NCBI GenBank assembly: GCA_024234365.1
Contig: JACKOK010000003.1
Location: 186,001 to 250,000, forward strand
From: Pseudomonadales bacterium
Lineage (GTDB): Bacteria; Pseudomonadota; Gammaproteobacteria; Pseudomonadales; Pseudohongiellaceae
Direction: 5' to 3'
DNA length: 64,000 nt
Shown here: positions 45,406-54,682 of the stretch, piece by piece
How positions within the stretch are numbered: position 1 is the first letter of the stretch
How the letters are laid out: each line of letters begins with the position of its first letter
Program-made: the position numbers and the translations under genes
The notes under the pieces: model-generated
Databases searched by the model: none
What the model saw: only the letters and a program-made list of their open reading frames with translations
Told to the model about the DNA's origin: nothing

Positions 45406-46641
45406 ATGGAAATGACTGATTGTCCGATGACTGGTTCACAGACACTCATGTCGCGTGCGCGGCAACTGGCCTCCCCGGTACTGGCGGCCGTGGCCTTCGT
45501 ATCGAGCCTTGCTTTCACTGCCCAGGCGGTCGCACAGAACCCCGGCGCCATGGCGATTATCCCGCGTCCGCCGCAGATTGCCGCCAGCAGTTACATCCTC
45601 CTGGATGCTGTCACTGGCAAGGTGATTGTCGAGGAAAATGCAGACGTGCAACTGCCCCCGGCCAGCCTGACCAAGATCATGACGGCCTATATCGCCGAGG
45701 TGGAAATCGACAACGGCAATATGAGCCTGGACGATGAGGTGCACATCAGCGAGAAAGCCTGGCGCACCCAGGGCTCCAAGATGTTTGTGGATGTCAACAG
45801 CAATGTTCGTGTCGAGGACCTGCTGCGCGGCATCATCATCCAGTCCGGCAATGACGCGAGCGTGGCCATGGCCGAGCATCTGGCAGGCAGCGAGGATGCC
45901 TTCGCCGACATGATGAACCAGCACGCCCAACGCCTTGGCATGACGAATACCTTTTTCATGAATGCCAGCGGTCTGGATACGGAAGAGCGCTACAACATCA
46001 TGTCGGCCCGTGATCTGGCAACCCTTGCCCGGGCAACCATTCTGGAGCACCCCACCCATTACGCACTCTATTCCGAGAAGGAATTCACCTACAACGGTAT
46101 CCGCCAGCCCAACCGCAACACCCTGCTGTTCCGTGACCGCAACATCGACGGCATGAAGACCGGCTGGACCACGGCCGCAGGCTACTGCCTGGTGGCCTCC
46201 GGCGAACGCGATGGCATGCGGCTGATTTCCGTGGTCATGGGCACTGCCAGTGAGGACGCCCGTGCCACCGAGAGTCAGAAGCTGATGACCTATGGCTTTC
46301 GTTATTTCGAGACAGCCAAGCTTTACAGTGCCGGTGATGTGCTCAGTACCGCCAAGGTCTGGTCCGGCAAGGAAAACTCGGTTGAACTGGGCATGACCGA
46401 AGATCTCGTTGCCACGATTCCGCGTGGTCAGGCGGGTGAGCTGCAGGCCACACTGAATATTGATGAAACCATTCGTGCCCCGATAGAGCAGGGGCAGGTA
46501 TTGGGGACGGTGGAGGTCAAGCTCGGGGAAGACACCATTTACCAGGGCAATGTCGCTGCGGTACAGGCCGTTGAACGTGCCGGGCTGCTCAAGCGTCTGA
46601 TCGACTTCCTGACCATGTTCTTTGCCAATCTGTTCAGCTGA
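45406..46641 (+). CDS. dacA: D-alanyl-D-alanine carboxypeptidase (PBP5/6, DacA type)
   Basis: A 411-residue S11 peptidase. A signal region (about 1-44) is followed by the SLTK active-site motif (S87, K90), SGND (147-150) and KTGWT near 250. A beta-rich domain and a C-terminal amphipathic helix (KRLIDFLTMFFANLFS) give membrane attachment. It trims terminal D-Ala from pentapeptides. AGGAG at 45395-45399 selects the ATG at 45406 over two upstream ATGs. Confidence 0.96.
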   Translation: MEMTDCPMTGSQTLMSRARQLASPVLAAVAFVSSLAFTAQAVAQNPGAMAIIPRPPQIAASSYILLDAVTGKVIVEENADVQLPPASLTKIMTAYIAEVEIDNGNMSLDDEVHISEKAWRTQGSKMFVDVNSNVRVEDLLRGIIIQSGNDASVAMAEHLAGSEDAFADMMNQHAQRLGMTNTFFMNASGLDTEERYNIMSARDLATLARATILEHPTHYALYSEKEFTYNGIRQPNRNTLLFRDRNIDGMKTGWTTAAGYCLVASGERDGMRLISVVMGTASEDARATESQKLMTYGFRYFETAKLYSAGDVLSTAKVWSGKENSVELGMTEDLVATIPRGQAGELQATLNIDETIRAPIEQGQVLGTVEVKLGEDTIYQGNVAAVQAVERAGLLKRLIDFLTMFFANLFS

Positions 46642-46651
46642 CCGGCTTCCC

Positions 46652-46921
46652 ATGACGGATGTTAAAGCGCCAAAAATTGAGTTTCCCTGCCGCTACCCCA
46701 TCAAGGTGATGGGGCATGCGAGCCCGGGTTTCGAGCAGGAAATCCTGGCGCTGGTGCAGCGTCATGCGCCGGAAGTGCGCGAGGAACACATGAGTGTGCG
46801 CCCGAGCAATAACGGTAATTACCTGGCACTGACCCTGGTCATTGAGGCCACAGGCGTGGAACAACTGAGTGTGATGTTCGCGGACCTGCGCGCACATACC
46901 AGCGTCAAGCTGGTGCTGTGA
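46652..46921 (+). CDS. ybeD: YbeD-like DUF493 protein
   Basis: An 89-residue protein with the YbeD fold pattern (FPCRYPIKVMGHAS ... SNNGNYLALTLVIEA). It resembles small regulatory ACT-like ferredoxin folds. Its biochemical role is not established. Its place between dacA and lipB is strictly conserved with E. coli. The ATG at 46652 begins shortly after dacA ends, with no promoter between. Confidence 0.92.
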   Translation: MTDVKAPKIEFPCRYPIKVMGHASPGFEQEILALVQRHAPEVREEHMSVRPSNNGNYLALTLVIEATGVEQLSVMFADLRAHTSVKLVL

Positions 46922-46928
46922 AGCCGCT

Positions 46929-47687
46929 GTGACGCGTCCGCCAATCGACCATTCTGGCGAAAACCTCGCCAACGCAGGCTGTGCACCAGCCCTTCTGCTG
47001 CGCTATCCCGCCCTCGAAGACGGAGCTCATGACGACCCCTGGGCCCCACTGGACTATGTGCCGGTCTGGGAGCGGATGCAGGCCTTTACCGCCTCGCGTG
47101 ACGCACACACCGCCGATGAATTGTGGTTGCTCGCGCACAAGCCGGTATTTACCCAGGGGCAGGCAGGAAAGCCCGAGCATCTGCTGCTGCCTGGCGATAT
47201 CCCCGTGGTGCAGATTGATCGGGGAGGGCAGATCACCTACCACGGCCCCGGGCAACTGGTGGTCTATCTGCTGATCGATGTGCGCCGCTCCGGTCTCGGG
47301 GTGCGGGAGCTGGTGGAACAGATTGAAAACAGCGTGATCGACGTGCTGGCCGGGTTCGGGATTCACGCAGAGAGCCAGCGAAAGGCTCCCGGCGTCTATG
47401 TAAATGGTGCTAAAATCGCCGCGCTTGGTCTGCGAATCCGCCAGGGCTGTTCCTACCATGGTCTGAGTTTCAATATCGATATGGACCTGTCCCCCTTTCG
47501 CCGCATCAATCCCTGTGGATACGCGGGGCTGGAGGTGGCACAACTGCGCGATCTGCTGGACTGGCCCGGTACCCGTGAATCTCTGATGAGCGAGGCCGCG
47601 CAACGACTCACACAGGCCTTGGGCCGCAGGCTGGCGTATCCAGCCTTTACCGCGAACGACACAGGTTTAGAGAAAGACTATGGCTGA
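46929..47687 (+). CDS. lipB: Octanoyl-ACP:protein octanoyltransferase
   Basis: A 252-residue enzyme that moves octanoyl from ACP to lipoyl domains. The core shows DRGGQITYHGPGQLVVY, a lysine in GAKIAALGLRI, and the catalytic Cys in INPCGYAGLE. An N-terminal extension of about 25 residues precedes the usual start. The start is a GTG at 46929, just after ybeD. The 3' end overlaps lipA by 8 bp. Confidence 0.95.
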   Translation: MTRPPIDHSGENLANAGCAPALLLRYPALEDGAHDDPWAPLDYVPVWERMQAFTASRDAHTADELWLLAHKPVFTQGQAGKPEHLLLPGDIPVVQIDRGGQITYHGPGQLVVYLLIDVRRSGLGVRELVEQIENSVIDVLAGFGIHAESQRKAPGVYVNGAKIAALGLRIRQGCSYHGLSFNIDMDLSPFRRINPCGYAGLEVAQLRDLLDWPGTRESLMSEAAQRLTQALGRRLAYPAFTANDTGLEKDYG

Positions 47688-48642
47688 CCGGCCCAGACGT
47701 AATGTATTGATTGAAGGCGAAAAATTGCGGGGTGCACAGAAAGTGGCCCGCATTCCGGTAAAAGTGATTCCCACGGTGGATCTGCTGAAAAAACCTGACT
47801 GGATTCGCGTCAAGGTGCCGGCGTCCCCCCAGATCAACCACATCAAGCAGAAACTGCGTCAGCACAAGCTGGCATCGGTTTGCGAGGAAGCCTCCTGCCC
47901 CAATCTGGGGGAGTGTTTCAGCAATGGCACGGCCACCTTCATGATCATGGGGGAAATCTGTACCCGCCGCTGCCCGTTCTGTGATGTGGCTCATGGCAAG
48001 CCCAAGCCGCTGGACGAAAACGAACCCCGTGAGCTGGCGGAAGCGATTGCGGAAATGGGGCTGCGCTATGTGGTGATCACCTCGGTGGACCGGGACGATC
48101 TCAAGGACAGCGGTGCCCAGCATTTTGCCAACTGCATCAGCGAAACCCTGCGCCTGAACCCCGACATCCAGGTGGAAGTGCTGGTGCCGGATTTCCGTGG
48201 GCGTATGGATATTGCGCTCGATATTCTCGAAAAGACGCCTCCCCATGTGTTCAATCACAATCTTGAAACGGTTCCGCGCCTGTACCGCCAGGCCCGCCCG
48301 GGGGCGGATTATCAATGGTCCCTGGAACTGCTGCAGCGCTACAAGGAACGTGTGCCCGGTGTCCTGTGCAAGTCGGGGCTCATGCTGGGGCTGGGGGAAA
48401 CCCTGGACGAGGTCAAGGAAGTGATGCGGGATCTCAAGGCACACAAGGTGGATATGGTGACCCTGGGGCAGTATCTGCAACCCAGTCGCGACCACCTGGC
48501 GGTACAGCGCTTTGTGCATCCGGATGAGTTCGAGGAATTGCGGGTGTTCGGGGAATCCCTCGGTTTTGCCCATGTTGCCAGCGGCCCGCTCGTGCGTTCT
48601 TCCTATCACGCCGACAAGCAGGCCAAGGGCGAAGAAATTTAA
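47680..48642 (+). CDS. lipA: Lipoyl synthase (radical SAM)
   Basis: A 320-residue radical SAM enzyme with both cluster motifs: the auxiliary cluster C68, C73, C79 (CEEASCPNLGEC) and the radical SAM C94, C98, C101 (CTRRCPFC). The conserved C-terminal RSSYHA supplies the serine ligand. It inserts two sulfurs into the octanoyl group placed by LipB, maturing AceF and other lipoyl proteins. It is the last gene of the cluster. Confidence 0.97.
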   Translation: MADRPRRNVLIEGEKLRGAQKVARIPVKVIPTVDLLKKPDWIRVKVPASPQINHIKQKLRQHKLASVCEEASCPNLGECFSNGTATFMIMGEICTRRCPFCDVAHGKPKPLDENEPRELAEAIAEMGLRYVVITSVDRDDLKDSGAQHFANCISETLRLNPDIQVEVLVPDFRGRMDIALDILEKTPPHVFNHNLETVPRLYRQARPGADYQWSLELLQRYKERVPGVLCKSGLMLGLGETLDEVKEVMRDLKAHKVDMVTLGQYLQPSRDHLAVQRFVHPDEFEELRVFGESLGFAHVASGPLVRSSYHADKQAKGEEI

Positions 48643-48714
48643 TGCAGTGAACCTGACGCGTTCAGGGCCGTTCAGGTAAGCGGCCGCTGAACAAGGTCAG
48701 TATCAGGAGTTCTC

Positions 48715-49671
48715 ATGATCGCAATTGCCAGACAGATGCATTCCCTCGTGCGCGCACTCATTCAGGCGTTGGTTCTCGCGCTGTGTTTCAGTGGCGTGGC
48801 ACAGGCTAACACGCTGGTGCGAATCAGTACCTCTTTCGGTGATTTCACCCTTGAGCTGTTCGATGAGGCAGCGCCTGTCACAGTACAGAATTTTCTCAAT
48901 TACGTTCAGCGTGGGGATTACAACGGGTCCTACTTTCACCGTCTGAGCAAGGATTTTGTGCTGCAGGGCGGTGGCTTTCGTTTTCAACCCTATATGGGGG
49001 CCGTGGCCATCAACACCGATGCCCCCATTGTGAATGAGTTTGGCGCCTCCAATGTGCGCGGCACGGTGGCCATGGCAAAACTTGGCACCGATCCGAACAG
49101 CGCCACCAGCCAGTGGTTCGTCAACCTGGGTGATAACTCCGTCAACCTGGATGCGCAGAATGGTGGCTTTACTGTGTTTGGTCAGGTGCTTGGCGATGGC
49201 ATGGCCGTGATGGATGCGATCAATCAGGTGCCTGTATATAACCTCGGCGTGCTTCACACGGAGCTGCCTCTGCAGAACTTTGCTTCATCGAATTTATTGA
49301 CGGCCAAAAATTTTGTGAGCATGAATGCTGAAATTGTTCAGCGTTACAGCGCTGCACTGCATGTTTTTGAGTACCACTCCGGGCTGTTGATGGCGACAAT
49401 CGATGGTGGGGAAGCGCTGGGGAATTACAGCCTCAACCTGTCTCTCATTGATGACCAGAACGGCATCCGTTTTCGTCTGAATCCCGATTCCATGGTGCCA
49501 CTTGCCATTGCTCCGGAAGGGCGTGCCACGTTCAGCAGCAGCGATAACAAACTGCGCATTCCGCAACTGGAGCTGAACAACAATGGTCAGACGCGGCTGA
49601 TCAGCAATGTGGTGCTGGCCCTGCAGGATGCTGCAAACTGGATCTTTGTGCTCGAAAGCTACGACGAATAA
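48715..49671 (+). CDS. Exported cyclophilin-type peptidyl-prolyl isomerase with extra C-terminal domain
   Basis: A 318-residue protein. A signal peptide spans about 1-31 (ending AQAN), followed by a cyclophilin domain to about residue 190 with the catalytic Arg in YFHRL and ATSQWFVNL. A further 125 residues of beta-rich sequence match nothing I recognise. It is probably a periplasmic foldase. The ribosome site CAGGAG precedes the ATG. The domain after the cyclophilin makes it longer than PpiA (190). Confidence 0.86.
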   Translation: MIAIARQMHSLVRALIQALVLALCFSGVAQANTLVRISTSFGDFTLELFDEAAPVTVQNFLNYVQRGDYNGSYFHRLSKDFVLQGGGFRFQPYMGAVAINTDAPIVNEFGASNVRGTVAMAKLGTDPNSATSQWFVNLGDNSVNLDAQNGGFTVFGQVLGDGMAVMDAINQVPVYNLGVLHTELPLQNFASSNLLTAKNFVSMNAEIVQRYSAALHVFEYHSGLLMATIDGGEALGNYSLNLSLIDDQNGIRFRLNPDSMVPLAIAPEGRATFSSSDNKLRIPQLELNNNGQTRLISNVVLALQDAANWIFVLESYDE

Positions 49672-49703
49672 CAACAAAGACGAACAACCACAGGGAGACG
49701 CCC

Positions 49704-51056
49704 ATGGCAGCGGCGAGAGGCGAGTTCAGTTCACGTTTCGGTTTTCTGATGGCGGCCTCCGGTTCTGCCGTGGGGCTGGGCAATATCTGGGGTTTTCCCA
49801 CCAATGCCGCCAGTAACGGCGGGGCTGCCTTCCTGTTTATTTATCTGCTGCTCGCTTTTACCCTTGCCTACCCTGCGCTGATGGCCGAGCTGATCATCGG
49901 GCGGCATACGCGCTCGAACGCCGTTGGTGCCTTGCGACAACTGGCCACTGGCCCGGGAACGGCCCGGTTGGGCAGCGCCGTGGGCTTTGCAGGCATTGTC
50001 ACGGTCAGCCTCATTCTGTGTTTTTATGCCATTGTCAGTGGCTGGATGCTGGCGTGGTTGCTCAATTCCCTCGCGGAACTGATTGGTCTTGATGCGCTGT
50101 CCGCGTGGCTGACCGCAGACGGTGAAACCCGTAATGCCCTGTTCTCTGTGCTGTTTATGGTGCTGACCGTGGTGGTCATCAGTGCGGGGGTGCGCGATGG
50201 TATCGAGAAGTGGGCCTCCCGCCTGATGCCTGCATTGATCGTGATTCTGATTCTGCTGATTCTCTACGTTATGACACTCGATGGCGCCCTGGAGGGTTTG
50301 CGGGCCTATCTGGTGCCGGATATTGAACGTGCCGTGCAGCCGGGGCTTATCATCAGTGCCCTCGGACAGTCCTTCTTCTCGCTCTCGCTGGGGGTTGGCA
50401 CCATGCTGATTTACGGCTCCTATCTCAGCAGCCAGGAGAACCTGCCCGCCGTTGGCAGCATGGTGGCCCTGCTGGACACCGGCATCGCGTTTCTCGCGGG
50501 CTTGCTCATTCTGCCTGCCATGTATGTGGCCCTGGCTCACGGAGTGGAAATCTTTGATGCCAGCGGTGCACTGGTGGCGGGGCCGGGGCTCATCATCGCC
50601 GTGCTGCCGGCCCTGTTCGACACCATGGGTGGGGCAGGGGTGTTTGTGTCACTGGCCTTTTTCACGCTGATGACGATTGCGTCCCTGACCTCTTCCATTT
50701 CCATGCTGGAGGTGCCCGTGGCATACGCGGTGGAAACCTTCGATACCCCTCGCCGCAAGGCGACCGTGTGGATTGGTGCGTTTGTGACGGTGATCTGCCT
50801 GGTGATCGTGTACAACTTCAACGCGCTTTTCGATCTGGTGGTGACGGTGACGACGGAGTTCAGTCAACCGCTGCTGGGGCTGTTCTTCGCCGTGTTTGTC
50901 GGCTGGATATGGCGGCGCAACAGTCTGCTGCAGGAGTTGCAGAAGGGCTATGCCGGCGCGGAGCATTCCCTGTTCTGGAAGATCTGGCCCGTTTATCTGC
51001 GCCTCGTGGTACCTGTCGCGATTGTAGCCGTGTATATCCAGCTGCTGTTCTTCTGA
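49704..51056 (+). CDS. Sodium-dependent transporter, NSS (SNF) family
   Basis: A 450-residue LeuT-fold transporter with about eleven to twelve membrane segments. The first helix has GSAVGLGNIWGFPT, the Na+ and substrate site of the family. The position of the extracellular-gate arginine in LeuT (NIWRFP) is Gly here, as in a bacterial subgroup. It probably imports an amino acid or amine with Na+. GGGAG precedes the ATG. It converges on the aminotransferase gene with a 1-bp gap. Confidence 0.9.
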   Translation: MAAARGEFSSRFGFLMAASGSAVGLGNIWGFPTNAASNGGAAFLFIYLLLAFTLAYPALMAELIIGRHTRSNAVGALRQLATGPGTARLGSAVGFAGIVTVSLILCFYAIVSGWMLAWLLNSLAELIGLDALSAWLTADGETRNALFSVLFMVLTVVVISAGVRDGIEKWASRLMPALIVILILLILYVMTLDGALEGLRAYLVPDIERAVQPGLIISALGQSFFSLSLGVGTMLIYGSYLSSQENLPAVGSMVALLDTGIAFLAGLLILPAMYVALAHGVEIFDASGALVAGPGLIIAVLPALFDTMGGAGVFVSLAFFTLMTIASLTSSISMLEVPVAYAVETFDTPRRKATVWIGAFVTVICLVIVYNFNALFDLVVTVTTEFSQPLLGLFFAVFVGWIWRRNSLLQELQKGYAGAEHSLFWKIWPVYLRLVVPVAIVAVYIQLLFF

Positions 51057-51057
51057 T

Positions 51058-52230
51058 TCAAATGCTGGCCACGGCTTCACTGAAGCGGGAGATTTCGCTG
51101 TCAGTGTTGTAGTAATGCACGGAGGCACGGTTCAGATCCGCAAGACCACGTTGCACCAGATCCAGTTGGCTGTTGTCTGTGCGTGTGACCGAGGAGTTGA
51201 TGCCCAGCCCCTGCAGCTGTGCTTGCATTTGTGAGGCAGCTACGCCCTGCTTTGAAAAGGTGACGATACCGCTGAGTTTTTGACCGTGCTCGTGTACCTG
51301 CACTCCGGGCAGGCTGCCCAATGCCTCCCGCAGCTGGCAGGCGAGCATGGCAACCCGTGTCTCAATCGCGGACAGACCAATGTTCAGCGCATAATCGACG
51401 GCCACGCCCAGCCCGATTTTCCCGGCGACAAAACATTCCCAGTTCTCGAATCGGCGTGCATCACTGCGCAGGCTGTAATCGTTCGGCGCCAGCCAGTTTG
51501 CGGAGTGCAGGTCCACCCAGGCAGGCTCCAGCCGCGAGAGGCTTTCCTGGCGCACATAGAGAAACCCGGTTCCGCGCGGGCCGCGCAAAAATTTGCGCCC
51601 CGTTCCCGTCAACATGTCGCAATCCAGTGTGCGCACGTCGAGAGCCAGCTGTCCGGCGGACTGACAGGCATCCAGCAGATACAGGATGTCGTGGGCGCGT
51701 GCAATTCTGCCCACCTCGGCAGCCGGGTGAATGACGCCGCACTGGCTGGGGACATGGGTGATGGCGATCAGCTTGACGTCGTCCCGGATCGCCGCCTGCA
51801 ACTTCTCCACATCCAGTAGCCCGTCCGCGGTATTGGGGATCACCTCGACAATCACGCCGCGTCGCCGGGCCAGATGGAGAAGGGAAAGGTAATTGCTGAC
51901 GTATTCGGATTGCCCCGTGAGGATGCGATCACCCGCTGCGAAATCGATCGCCATGAACACATTGTTCCAGGCATGAGTGGCGTTTTCGGCAAAGGCGATC
52001 TCCGTGCTGTTGCAGTGCAGCATCCGGGCGAAGGCCCGGTAGAAATTCGCAATGGCGTCCTCGGCGGCGCTGGCAGCCTCGTAGCCACCGATGCGTTGTT
52101 CCAGGCGCAGATGCTCAATGACGGCCTCGGTCACACAGGCGGGTGAGAGCGCCGCTCCCGCATTATTGAAGTGAACAAGGGCATTACACGCAGGGGTGTC
52201 GGCGCGTATGCTGGCGATGTCGATTGTCAT
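51058..52230 (-). CDS. Class V aminotransferase-fold PLP enzyme
   Basis: A 390-residue PLP enzyme related to cysteine desulfurases, selenocysteine lyases and EgtE-type C-S lyases. It has HFNNAGAALSP near the start, a cofactor Asp in YLLDACQSAGQ, and the PLP lysine in TGTGRKFLRGPRGTGFLYV. The start at 52230 follows AAGGA. The reaction is not defined by context: neighbours are an NSS transporter and a GST. It may act on sulfur compounds or amino acids. Confidence 0.82.
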   Translation of the reverse strand: MTIDIASIRADTPACNALVHFNNAGAALSPACVTEAVIEHLRLEQRIGGYEAASAAEDAIANFYRAFARMLHCNSTEIAFAENATHAWNNVFMAIDFAAGDRILTGQSEYVSNYLSLLHLARRRGVIVEVIPNTADGLLDVEKLQAAIRDDVKLIAITHVPSQCGVIHPAAEVGRIARAHDILYLLDACQSAGQLALDVRTLDCDMLTGTGRKFLRGPRGTGFLYVRQESLSRLEPAWVDLHSANWLAPNDYSLRSDARRFENWECFVAGKIGLGVAVDYALNIGLSAIETRVAMLACQLREALGSLPGVQVHEHGQKLSGIVTFSKQGVAASQMQAQLQGLGINSSVTRTDNSQLDLVQRGLADLNRASVHYYNTDSEISRFSEAVASI

Positions 52231-52321
52231 GCTCGTTGTCCTTGCCTGAGAGTCTTGCGTGGAGGATGCCGCTTGGGTACATTGCCCGTCACTATAACGC
52301 AGCCACTGTAGGGAGAACACT

Positions 52322-52945
52322 ATGCTCAGAATTTATGGCGCCAGCACTTTCAATGCGACCAAGGTCTTGTTTACAGCCGAGGAGCTGGGGCTGGACTATG
52401 AATATGTACATCTGAACTTTGCGGCGGGGGAGCACAAGAGCGAGGCGCATCTGGCCCGTCATCCGCTTGGCAAGGTTCCTGCCATCGAGCATAACGGCCA
52501 TTATCTGTATGAGAGTGCCTCCCTGTGCCGTTATCTTGCCAATATCTCTGACAAACGCCTGTATTCCGCCGACCCGGTGCGAGCAGCCGAAATCGATCAG
52601 ATGGTGGATCTGATGTGTCATCATGCGGGGCGTTGGCTGGCGGTGTATTTCTACCAGGAAGTCGTCATGAAGAAGTATTACCAGAAGTCGCCGGATGAAA
52701 AGGCGATTGCCGAGGCAAAGGGTTTTCTCGATCAGCAACTTCCCTTTCTGGAAAAAGTGCTGGCGGCAAGCCCCTTTCTCTGTGGCAGTGAGCTGACGAT
52801 TGCCGACACGGTGGCCTTCCCGGTATTTCAGGCCTGCCAGAGCACTTCGGTGGATCTGTCACCTTACCCGTCAATTCAGCGTTGGGTGGCTGCACTGGGC
52901 GATCGCGCCGCCTTCAAACGGGCGCTTGCCCACATGCCCGCCTGA
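52322..52945 (+). CDS. Glutathione S-transferase family protein
   Basis: A 207-residue GST. The N-terminal thioredoxin-like domain has LGKVPAIEHNG and YESASLCRYLA (glutathione-binding ES pair), and the helical C-terminal domain has LTIADTVAFPVF. It resembles the phi-like and theta-like bacterial GSTs; the substrate is unknown. AGGGAG precedes the ATG. It diverges from the class V aminotransferase gene (91-bp gap), so both could be expressed from the shared region. Confidence 0.9.
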   Translation: MLRIYGASTFNATKVLFTAEELGLDYEYVHLNFAAGEHKSEAHLARHPLGKVPAIEHNGHYLYESASLCRYLANISDKRLYSADPVRAAEIDQMVDLMCHHAGRWLAVYFYQEVVMKKYYQKSPDEKAIAEAKGFLDQQLPFLEKVLAASPFLCGSELTIADTVAFPVFQACQSTSVDLSPYPSIQRWVAALGDRAAFKRALAHMPA

Positions 52946-53012
52946 CTGGACGCGACGCCGCGCATACGGCGTTACCTGTCCTCACCCGCCGTTACCCCGG
53001 GCTGCGCAGGGC

Positions 53013-54395
53013 TCATTCCAGCACATGGAAATAGACGTTCTGCGCGGCTATATCCTGGCGGATAATGACCCCACCTTCCTGCAGATTGATTTTCTGGAAC
53101 AGGGCCTTGTAGTCCGGCTTCAAGGAGTTGTAAATGACATCCTGAATAATCAGGATATTGTAAAACTCCAGGCCCTGCGCCCTGGCCGCACGGTCAATGG
53201 CATCGGCAATTGGCGGGTGCTTGCGGATTTCCTCGTAGCGGTAGGCCTGTATCAGGGCCTCGCCAAACAGATCATAGGATTTGATGCCGCTGCTCTGGAA
53301 AGTGCCCTGTACGGAGTTGAAGGCCAATCCCATGGCTCCTTTGATGGGCGTGGCATAGTCGAATTTGCGCACTTCCTCATTAAAGGCCTTGAACATGGCC
53401 AGGGCGGTAGAAATGGCATGATCGGCCAAGGAGTTGGGATCGTCGGCGAGGAAGGGGTAGCCGATAGAGCTGATGAAGCCGTCTCCGGTCTCCTTGAGAC
53501 GGAATGCCCGTGACTTCAGCGGGTTGTGCTGGTAACCCATCATGCAGATCTGCGAGAAAGCCCGGAACACATCCAGGAAGAAAGACTTGGTACGTTCGTG
53601 CTTGATCTCGCTGGAACGCTGTACATCGAACACATTGATAATGGCGCGTCCCTTCTCTACCGGCATGGTGTTCTCCAGCTGATCGCCGGATTTGATCATC
53701 TCCAGCTGGTGCGGATACACGAGCTTGGAGAGCTGGTTATACAGGTGTTGCCGGGTGTCTGCGTCAATGGATTTGTAATAGAAACGGGTCTGGATACGCG
53801 TGAAAAACATCCAGCTGAAAATGCTGCCGGCGAGAAAGCCCTGGACGACCTGCACCGCATTGCTGGCGAGATAGGCAGGATTGATCAGATACACCATGGT
53901 GGTGAACACAAGCGTGAAGAACACATTGCGGGCGAAGGTGATACGAAAGCGCGTATGGTAGGAGAACGCGGTCACCATCAGCAGGCTGAAATTGATCTGG
54001 CCGGAAAGGGCCAGAAACAACTGGGTCTGCGATTCCAGCGAGGACTGCGGGATAAAGACGTAGTTCAGTGTCATGCAGAACCCGAAGATGGTGGTGATGC
54101 AGATCAGGTCGAGCACGGTGCGTGAATGCTTGTCCAGGCTGGAGAACAGCAGTGTCGAGATGGGGAACAGGAAAAACAGCAGGATCGGGGCGGCATAGGT
54201 GAACAGGGTGTGAAACGCATAGGGGTTGCCGCTGTTCGAGAGATTCAGATACGTCAGTACCGAGGATAGAATCAACAGGGTTCCCGCCGATTTGCCGGGC
54301 CAGCTGGCTAAGGCATGGGAAGCCTCTTCTCGCAGCTCGTCCCTGAACTCCTTGACATGCTCTTTGCAGTAAGCCGAGTATTTATCTGAATTCAT
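53013..54395 (-). CDS. Class III nucleotide cyclase with six-helix membrane domain
   Basis: A 460-residue protein. About six membrane segments lie between residues 38 and 200, followed by a cyclase homology domain from about 245 to 440. Metal-binding aspartates are D257 (NVFDVQRSSE) and D305 (ETGDGFISS). The motif that normally reads GxxVNxAxR is GEALIQAYR here: the arginine is kept but the transition-state asparagine is replaced by isoleucine. It may make cAMP or cGMP, or be altered in activity. It is divergent from an AT-rich methyltransferase gene with a 287-bp gap. Confidence 0.82.
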   Translation of the reverse strand: MNSDKYSAYCKEHVKEFRDELREEASHALASWPGKSAGTLLILSSVLTYLNLSNSGNPYAFHTLFTYAAPILLFFLFPISTLLFSSLDKHSRTVLDLICITTIFGFCMTLNYVFIPQSSLESQTQLFLALSGQINFSLLMVTAFSYHTRFRITFARNVFFTLVFTTMVYLINPAYLASNAVQVVQGFLAGSIFSWMFFTRIQTRFYYKSIDADTRQHLYNQLSKLVYPHQLEMIKSGDQLENTMPVEKGRAIINVFDVQRSSEIKHERTKSFFLDVFRAFSQICMMGYQHNPLKSRAFRLKETGDGFISSIGYPFLADDPNSLADHAISTALAMFKAFNEEVRKFDYATPIKGAMGLAFNSVQGTFQSSGIKSYDLFGEALIQAYRYEEIRKHPPIADAIDRAARAQGLEFYNILIIQDVIYNSLKPDYKALFQKINLQEGGVIIRQDIAAQNVYFHVLE

Positions 54396-54496
54396 GCTTT
54401 ATTCTGATGTTCTTGCTTATTAGAGAAACAGGTAGAATAAAACTCCGTCAAGATGGTGGGAGTTGTGCGAATTCTGCCCGTTCCGAGCGTGGCGTG

Positions 54497-54524
54497 ATTA
54501 TACAGTAATAGGGTATTGCGGCAA
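54497..54524 (-). promoter_or_regulatory. Sigma-70 promoter of the cyclase gene
   Basis: On the minus strand TTGCCG (54519-54524) and a consensus TATAAT (54497-54502) are 16 bp apart. It lies 101 bp upstream of the cyclase start. The dyad AATAGGGTATT (54507-54517) falls within the spacer and could be an operator. Confidence 0.6.
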
Positions 54525-54682
54525 TTCACGTCAGAATTCAACGCGTTGCATAATTTTGTTCTAGCTCACACTTTGGCCCACCCCTTTCGTGGCAGCTTTC
54601 TGTTGCACGGATGATGGATGGGTCCATCAGCTTGTATTTTTCACCGGCAAGTTTTTGCCGCTTCAATCAGGAATTCCGGTCA

